From: Taylorella asinigenitalis ATCC 700933
Lineage (GTDB): Bacteria; Pseudomonadota; Gammaproteobacteria; Burkholderiales; Burkholderiaceae_B
Reading direction: 5' to 3'
Assembly (NCBI RefSeq): GCF_000687755.1
Contig: NZ_JHXN01000012.1
Span: forward strand, 1 to 41,006
Length of the DNA stretch: 41,006 nucleotides
Position numbers and translations under genes: made by a program. The notes below the pieces were generated by a model. It did no database searches. It was not told the DNA's origin and was given only the letters and a program-made list of their open reading frames with translations. Positions 36,211 to 41,006 of the stretch are shown piece by piece (positions within the stretch are counted from its first letter, which is position 1; each line of letters begins with the position of its first letter).

Positions 36211-37753
36211 AAATTTCTTTTTTCATCGTGCCAGTTTTCTCATAATTGTCGTGCCAGCTTAATGCTTCAGACAATATATGAGGCGTATGGCGCGGGCGAT
36301 TTTGGGCCTTCGCACGATTGAAATAATCCCAAAGCTGTGCTTTGTAATCAGGGTGTGCACATTTCTCGATAATTTGTTCAGCTCTTTGAGAAGGATTTAA
36401 GCCGCGTAAATCCGCTAAGCCCTGCTCTGTCACAATAATTTGCGTATCATGTTCTGTGTGGTCATGATGCGAAACCATAGGGACTATCGCAGATATGGCC
36501 CCGTCTTTTGCTATCGATGGGCGCACAAAAATGGATACAAAGCTGTTGCGTGTGAAATCTCCCGAACCGCCGATACCATTCATCATGCCGCTGCCCATAA
36601 TATGAGTTGAATTAACGTTACCGTAGATATCAGCTTCGATCATTCCATTGATGGCAATGATCCCGAGGCGTCGTATCAATTCTGGGCGATTACTAATTTC
36701 TTGTGTTCTTAGAATGATTTTGTCGCGATAAAAATCGATATTATCGTTAAATTCTTTTAAGCCTTCAGGGCTTAGGGACAAGGCTGTAGCTGAGACACTT
36801 GATAGTTTTCCAGACTTGATAAGCTGAAGCATACCGTCCTGAATTACCTCTGTATATGAGGTTAAGTTTTCAAAATGTCCATGTTGAAGACCTGCAATTA
36901 CAGCATTTGATACATCCCCTACTCCTGATTGCAGTGGCAATAAATTTTTTGGAAATCTCCCTTTAGCAACTTCATCATCGAAAAATTTTAGAATGTGATT
37001 TGCGATAGCTTTTGCTACATCGTTAGGTTCGCTAAATTTATTTACCCTGTCGTAGTCATTAGTTTCGACGATACCAATGATTTTTTCTTTTGGACAAACA
37101 TAATGTGGTACACCAATTCGTTGATCTGGTTCAGTAAGCATAATTGGCTTACGATGAGGAGGAATCGCCGTTCCATAATAAATATCGTGCATACCATCTA
37201 GTTTTTCTGTAAGAGCATAATTCACTTCTAGAATCACGTGGTCAGCTTGATCAATCCAAGTTTTATTATTACCCACAGAACCTGCAGGAACTAAGGTTCC
37301 GTCCTCATTTATTGCTGAAACTTCAATCACCGCAATATTTAATTTTCCTAGGAATCCAAACCAAGCTTGTTGTGCGACATGCGATAAGTGAATATCCATA
37401 TAAGCCATTTCACCAGAATTAATTTTCTGTCTACAAACTGGGTCTGATTGATAAGGAAGTCGCATATTAATGCCATCTACTTCCGCAAGCACACCATCGA
37501 GCTCAGGTGCTGTAGAAGCCCCTGTCCAAACATTGATCTTAAATTTAGTTCCAGAATCATTAATCTCTCGAATGCGTTTAGCCAATGCTGCAGGAATTCT
37601 TTTTGGGTACCCTGAACCTGTGAATCCACTCATACCTACAGTTGAACCCGCAGGGATTAGTTCGGCCGCCTTCTCTGCTGACATAACCTTGGAATGAAGT
37701 TGCTTGCAGCGAATGCGTGATAAAGATTCAAATGAGTCGTTACTTGTAGTCAT
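36209..37753 (-). CDS. Acetyl-CoA hydrolase/succinate CoA-transferase family protein
   Basis: 514 residues of the bacterial acetyl-CoA hydrolase/transferase family (Cat1, AarC, YgfH). GSTVGMSGFTGSGYPK (about 36-51), VTGA-like NVWTGASTAPELDG, SYTEVIQDGML (299-309, where Glu302 is the likely CoA-thioester Glu by family correspondence), IEADIYGNVNSTHIMGSGMMNGIGGSGDF (the CoA-binding Gly-rich loop) and IVTEQGLADLRGL are present. The most likely reaction is CoA exchange between succinyl-CoA and acetate; propionyl-CoA is an alternative. GAGG precedes the ATG. It is 26 bases behind ampG. Confidence 0.88.
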   Translation of the reverse strand: MTTSNDSFESLSRIRCKQLHSKVMSAEKAAELIPAGSTVGMSGFTGSGYPKRIPAALAKRIREINDSGTKFKINVWTGASTAPELDGVLAEVDGINMRLPYQSDPVCRQKINSGEMAYMDIHLSHVAQQAWFGFLGKLNIAVIEVSAINEDGTLVPAGSVGNNKTWIDQADHVILEVNYALTEKLDGMHDIYYGTAIPPHRKPIMLTEPDQRIGVPHYVCPKEKIIGIVETNDYDRVNKFSEPNDVAKAIANHILKFFDDEVAKGRFPKNLLPLQSGVGDVSNAVIAGLQHGHFENLTSYTEVIQDGMLQLIKSGKLSSVSATALSLSPEGLKEFNDNIDFYRDKIILRTQEISNRPELIRRLGIIAINGMIEADIYGNVNSTHIMGSGMMNGIGGSGDFTRNSFVSIFVRPSIAKDGAISAIVPMVSHHDHTEHDTQIIVTEQGLADLRGLNPSQRAEQIIEKCAHPDYKAQLWDYFNRAKAQNRPRHTPHILSEALSWHDNYEKTGTMKKEI

Positions 37754-37779
37754 GGTTTCCTCACAATAATTTAGATGGG

Positions 37780-39081
37780 CTAGTCAAGAGAGATAGCCTT
37801 GATTCTATTTCTTTGAAAATATAATAGCACTAATCCTGGTAGGGCTATAAAGCTTGTGACCACAAAGAACTGGGCCCATCCAAAGTATTCCACTAATGGT
37901 GGTGTTAACGGTCCAGCTAAAAACACCCTACCTACCGAAGATAATGCAGTCAATAAAGCAAACTGCGTCGCCGTAAATTTAATATTACATAGCCCCATAA
38001 TAAGAACTACAAAAGCCGCTGTACCCATACCCCCAGTAAAATTCTCAAGTCCAACAGCTAAAGCCATGATTGGAAGATTAGTTCCAGAGACTGCTACTAA
38101 TGCATAAGCTAAATTAGATATTGCTTGCAAAATACCAAAACCCATCAATGAACGGTAGAGTCCAAGCTTGTTTAGCAATGCTCCACCTAACAAAGCCCCG
38201 AAAATAGAGGTCAATACAGCAAGAATTTTATTTACCCATCCAACAGTTTCCGCTGCAAAACCCGCACCTCTAATTAGGAAGGTCGTAGACAATGCCCCCG
38301 CAAAAGAGTCTCCAAGCTTATATAAAACAATAAGCAGTAAGATGGCAATGGCCTCCTTCCTAGAGAAAAATTCTACTAGAGGGTTAATAAAAGCTTCCGC
38401 AAGATTTCTAGGCGGAGCAATATCCTTGACCTCGGGTGCCATCGCTGAAAGGCCCGCAAATATAAACATGAGAACACCCATAAGCTGATATGTCGCATGC
38501 CAACCCAACCATCGCTCAGCTATAACAATTGCTAAACCGCCCGAGATAATCATCCCAATGCGATAGCCTAAAGTTCTAATAGCCGCTCCGTGGGCTTTTT
38601 CGGTCGAATCAAGCACTTCTGTACTATATGCATCAAATGCAATATCCTGAGTCGCAGAAAGAAAAGCCACGACTGTCGCTATAAGTGCAATATATTTGAG
38701 TTGATCACCTGGGTCAAAAAATCCCATCGCAATAAGACATAACCCGAGAAGAACCTGAGTAAGTGCCATCCATCCACGACGTCTACCAAAAAGTGGCGGA
38801 GTATATCGATCGATAAATGGTGCCCATAAAAATTTAAAGGTATAAGCCGTGCCAACTAAAGTTAAAAATCCAATTGATTTAAGACTGACACCTTCAACTG
38901 TAGCCCAAGCTTGAAGAGTGCCGCCCGTTAAGGCTAATGGCAAGCCACTGGCTATACCCAAGAATAAAAGTGGCAATACCCTCGGATTCAAATAGTTTTT
39001 AAAATTCGCTCTTGTGCTGGTTTTCTCATCCATTTCTCTCAACGGTGTCTGTTCTTGAGAATTATTGGTAATATTATTCAT
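37780..39081 (-). CDS. ampG: AmpG-like muropeptide permease (MFS)
   Basis: 433 residues with about 12 helices. The N-terminal LNPRVLPLLFLGIASGLPLALTGGTLQAW, FKFLWAPFIDRYTPP and GRRRGWM are AmpG hallmarks, and ATQDIAFDAYSTEVL in the fourth and fifth helix is conserved. It imports GlcNAc-anhydroMurNAc peptides for recycling, whose tripeptide is reused by Mpl encoded at 5925-7292. It is 12 bases behind metXW and has no strong ribosome site. A related nitrate/AcCoA-type MFS carrier is less likely. Confidence 0.88.
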   Translation of the reverse strand: MNNITNNSQEQTPLREMDEKTSTRANFKNYLNPRVLPLLFLGIASGLPLALTGGTLQAWATVEGVSLKSIGFLTLVGTAYTFKFLWAPFIDRYTPPLFGRRRGWMALTQVLLGLCLIAMGFFDPGDQLKYIALIATVVAFLSATQDIAFDAYSTEVLDSTEKAHGAAIRTLGYRIGMIISGGLAIVIAERWLGWHATYQLMGVLMFIFAGLSAMAPEVKDIAPPRNLAEAFINPLVEFFSRKEAIAILLLIVLYKLGDSFAGALSTTFLIRGAGFAAETVGWVNKILAVLTSIFGALLGGALLNKLGLYRSLMGFGILQAISNLAYALVAVSGTNLPIMALAVGLENFTGGMGTAAFVVLIMGLCNIKFTATQFALLTALSSVGRVFLAGPLTPPLVEYFGWAQFFVVTSFIALPGLVLLYFQRNRIKAISLD

Positions 39082-39093
39082 GATGGATCTTTA

Positions 39094-40842
39094 TTAAGTT
39101 TCAAAATAGTATAGAGCCAAACTACTTCTCCAACCCCGTAAAAGTGATATCTCAGTATTATCCTTATATGTCACCCTTTGAACAATTTTAAGTCCAAGTT
39201 TTGAAGCTAATCTCTCAAAATCGCCTAAGGTGCACAAATGAATGTTTGGGGTGTTGTACCACTCATAAGGCATCTGACCTGTAACTGGCATGCGTCCTTT
39301 AAGAATTGACCACCAGTGAGACCAATGACCAAAATTTGGAAACGATACTATTCCTCTTTTAGCTACACGTGCCATTTCAAGCAAAATAGCCTCTGTATTT
39401 TTCATAGATTGAAGTGTTTGAGAGAGTATTGCTATATCGAACTGTTTATCGTAGAAAAGCTCAAGACCCCCTTCAAGATTTTGTTGTACAACTTGAACTC
39501 CCTTAGAAACCGCACAAGCAAAGTTAGTATCATTTAATTCAACACCCAATCCAACGGCCCGCTTAGTTTCTTGCAAATAATGCAATAAAGCACCATCACC
39601 GCAACCTAAGTCTAAAACACGCTCACCGTCATTAACCCATGAAGCGATTTGTTTTAAATCTTGGCGAACGAGAGTTGGTTTATGTATTGATTCCCCCCGC
39701 ATTTTTGAAATTTCTTCATAAATATTATCGAAATAATTATGAACAACTTGGTGGTATTTTGGTTCATTAAGTAAGAAGGCATCATGTCCATGCGGTGCAT
39801 CTATTTCCGCATAGGTGACTGGTTTTCCTGTCTTTAAAAGTCCCTTAACTAAAATACGCGTATTCTCTGGGGGAAATCTCCAATCAGTTGTAAATGAGAT
39901 GGTCAAAAACTTGGCTTTTACTTTTGAGAGAGCTGCTTCAAGATTACCATTGCCATGAGTTTTAGCAGGGTCAAAATAATCCAATGCTTTTGTAGTTAAT
40001 AGATATGAATTCGCATCAAAATACTTACTGAATTTTTCTCCTTGATATCTTAGGTAAGATTCAACCTGAAATTCGATATCATAGTCGTAGTTGTAATTTT
40101 CCTGTTTGCGAAGCTCGCGTCCAAACTTCTCAGTCATATCATCATTTGATAAATATGTAATATGACCTATCATGCGTGCAACGGAAAGTCCGTTCTTTGG
40201 CCTAGAATCGTGTTCTAGATATTGACCTTCAAAAAAATCGGGGTCTGTAATTATGGACCTTCGTGCCACCTCATTAAACGCGATGTTTTGAGCAGAAAGT
40301 CCTGTTGTGCTGGCAATGACCACGCAGTGCTCCACTCTATCTGGATGCATTATCGCCCAAGTGAGTGCTTGCATACCTCCGAGAGAACCTCCCATAACCG
40401 CAGCAAATTTTTTTATACCGAGTCGATCAGCTACTCTCGATTGTGCATTAACCCAATCTTCAACTGTTAAGATTGGAAATGAAGATCCCCAGACTTTACC
40501 AGTTTTAGGATTAATACTTTTAGGCCCAGTTGAACCAAAACAAGAACCTAGATTATTAATACCTATAACAAAAAATTTATCAGTGTCTACAGGTTTCCCA
40601 GAACCAACCATATTATCCCACCAACCAATATCATCTGGATTATCTGAATATACTCCAGCGACATGATGAGAGGCATTTAATGCATGGCAAATTAGGACGG
40701 CATTTGAAGCAGACTCGTTTAACTTGCCATATGTTTCAATGGCAAGCGTAAATGAGTCTAAGGATTGTCCGCTTGATAACTCTAATGGATCCTCAAAGTT
40801 AAGATACTCAGGTTTAGAAACCAAATTAGAGTTTTTAAGCAT
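39094..40842 (-). CDS. MetX-MetW fusion: homoserine O-acyltransferase and methionine biosynthesis protein
   Basis: 582 residues in one frame. Residues 1-380 are an alpha/beta-hydrolase MetX with nucleophile Ser153 (GGSLGG), Asp320 (TTDWRFPP) and His353 (GHDAFL). Residues about 388-582 are MetW with the SAM-type motif VLDLGCGDG (409-417) and [10 protein letters not shown]. Relatives encode these as two overlapping genes. Met381, near the position where a free MetW would start, may be the relic of the old start. MetX acylates homoserine; acetyl versus succinyl preference is not decided here. Its start shares a base with the preceding stop and lacks a Shine-Dalgarno, so it probably relies on coupling. 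Confidence 0.93.
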   Translation of the reverse strand: MLKNSNLVSKPEYLNFEDPLELSSGQSLDSFTLAIETYGKLNESASNAVLICHALNASHHVAGVYSDNPDDIGWWDNMVGSGKPVDTDKFFVIGINNLGSCFGSTGPKSINPKTGKVWGSSFPILTVEDWVNAQSRVADRLGIKKFAAVMGGSLGGMQALTWAIMHPDRVEHCVVIASTTGLSAQNIAFNEVARRSIITDPDFFEGQYLEHDSRPKNGLSVARMIGHITYLSNDDMTEKFGRELRKQENYNYDYDIEFQVESYLRYQGEKFSKYFDANSYLLTTKALDYFDPAKTHGNGNLEAALSKVKAKFLTISFTTDWRFPPENTRILVKGLLKTGKPVTYAEIDAPHGHDAFLLNEPKYHQVVHNYFDNIYEEISKMRGESIHKPTLVRQDLKQIASWVNDGERVLDLGCGDGALLHYLQETKRAVGLGVELNDTNFACAVSKGVQVVQQNLEGGLELFYDKQFDIAILSQTLQSMKNTEAILLEMARVAKRGIVSFPNFGHWSHWWSILKGRMPVTGQMPYEWYNTPNIHLCTLGDFERLASKLGLKIVQRVTYKDNTEISLLRGWRSSLALYYFET

Positions 40843-41006
40843 TATGGATTTACAGGTTCAACCTTTTCGGAAGTAGATTCTTTAATGGCGTCAATTTTAT
40901 CGCCAGCAGCATCTTTCATAGCATCGTATTTTTCTTTGGCTGTATCGACGACTTCTTCAGTTTTTTCAGCTGCTTTATCTTTGATTTCCTCAGTTTTTTC
41001 AGCTGC
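40842..41006 (-). CDS. C-terminal part of an amphipathic LEA-like repeat protein (5' end outside window)
   Basis: 54 residues precede a TAA at 40842-40844. The sequence is a run of near 11-residue units rich in Ala, Glu, Lys and Asp, for example [33 protein letters not shown] and [11 protein letters not shown], predicting a charged amphipathic helix as in LEA group 3, YtxH or apolipoprotein-like proteins. The function is unknown; stress protection or envelope association is only a family analogy. The stop overlaps the metXW ATG by one base (TAATG), so the two are translationally linked. The N-terminus, including any signal peptide, is not visible. Confidence 0.65.
   Translation of the reverse strand, partial: AAEKTEEIKDKAAEKTEEVVDTAKEKYDAMKDAAGDKIDAIKESTSEKVEPVNP

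Larger units (their letters stand above)
1260..40318. repeat. Dispersed octamer CATTGCCA / TGGCAATG, 32 copies
   Basis: Manual scan: copies start at 1260, 2279, 2624, 4826, 6464, 6935, 7759, 9894, 13162, 15723, 16032, 17772, 19193, 19623, 20423, 22664, 24450, 24867, 25828, 26715, 26769, 27062, 31992, 33416, 33888, 34979, 35618, 36093, 36652, 38343, 39948 and 40311. The next base is C in 13. About 18 more sites read TATTGCCA. All 32 lie in genes; 28 have CATTGCCA on the sense strand, in two frames (I-A 16 times, L-P 12 times). About one copy is expected by composition. Confidence 0.7.

Noticed and set aside
1260-40318. The dispersed octamer as a CRISPR array or mobile-element terminal repeat
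   Set aside because: Spacing is irregular, copies lie inside conserved genes and no larger common flank exists.

Overview
The window reads as chromosomal DNA of a low-GC (by eye about 38%) betaproteobacterium of the Alcaligenaceae. The gene sets rubA-algH-ruvX-pyrB-pyrC', accB-accC-prmA-zinc-ribbon protein, metX/metW and Bug/TctC-type transport are typical of Burkholderiales. The strong AT bias and compaction fit a reduced genus such as Taylorella best. That genus call is inference from gene content and was not tested by comparison. No rRNA, tRNA, prophage, insertion sequence or CRISPR array is visible.

Layout. (1) 1-956: the end of a Lys/Ala-rich histone-like protein, a strong UUCG terminator and a YggT membrane protein. 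(2) 949-5748, minus: accB, accC, prmA, a zinc-ribbon/DUF3426 protein and a PfkB kinase. (3) 5925-11175, plus: mpl, an RNase II-family gene, lptG and apaH, tightly packed. (4) 11176-15383, minus: rubA (54 codons), algH, ruvX, pyrB, a catalytically degenerate dihydroorotase (pyrC'/pyrX) and plsC. (5) 15442-20160, plus: thiE, hemL, an RhlE-like helicase and a MidA-like methyltransferase. (6) 20126-21884: cca and 5-formyl-THF cyclo-ligase, divergent. (7) 21914-30889, minus: a tricarboxylate operon tctC-tctB-tctA-abrB-tcuA-tcuB, followed by cstA-ybdD with its own promoter. (8) 31051-33626, minus: metK-ahcY with a structured leader. (9) 33775-36192: lpxL-like acyltransferase, pyrE, xthA. (10) 36209-41006, minus: a LEA-like repeat protein (partial), a fused metX-metW gene, ampG and an acetate/succinate CoA-transferase.

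How it fits together. The metabolic genes point to growth on carboxylic acids and peptides. TctCBA would bring in tricarboxylates, TcuAB would oxidise tricarballylate, CstA would import pyruvate or peptides, and the CoA-transferase would link acetyl-CoA with succinate. Methionine and SAM metabolism is represented by metXW, metK and ahcY. Pyrimidine synthesis is represented by pyrB, pyrC' and pyrE, and envelope building and recycling by mpl, ampG, lptG, plsC and lpxL.

Most notable signals. The octamer CATTGCCA/TGGCAATG occurs 32 times in 41 kb, against about one expected from base composition, and is spread over two sense reading frames; it is a candidate genome-wide DNA signal. Other points worth attention are the metK leader with alternative pairings around its ribosome binding site, the MetX-MetW fusion, the inactive-looking PyrC partner of PyrB, and the transport/oxidation operon with an embedded AbrB-family membrane protein and an attenuator after tctC. 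Convergent genes almost all overlap or abut.
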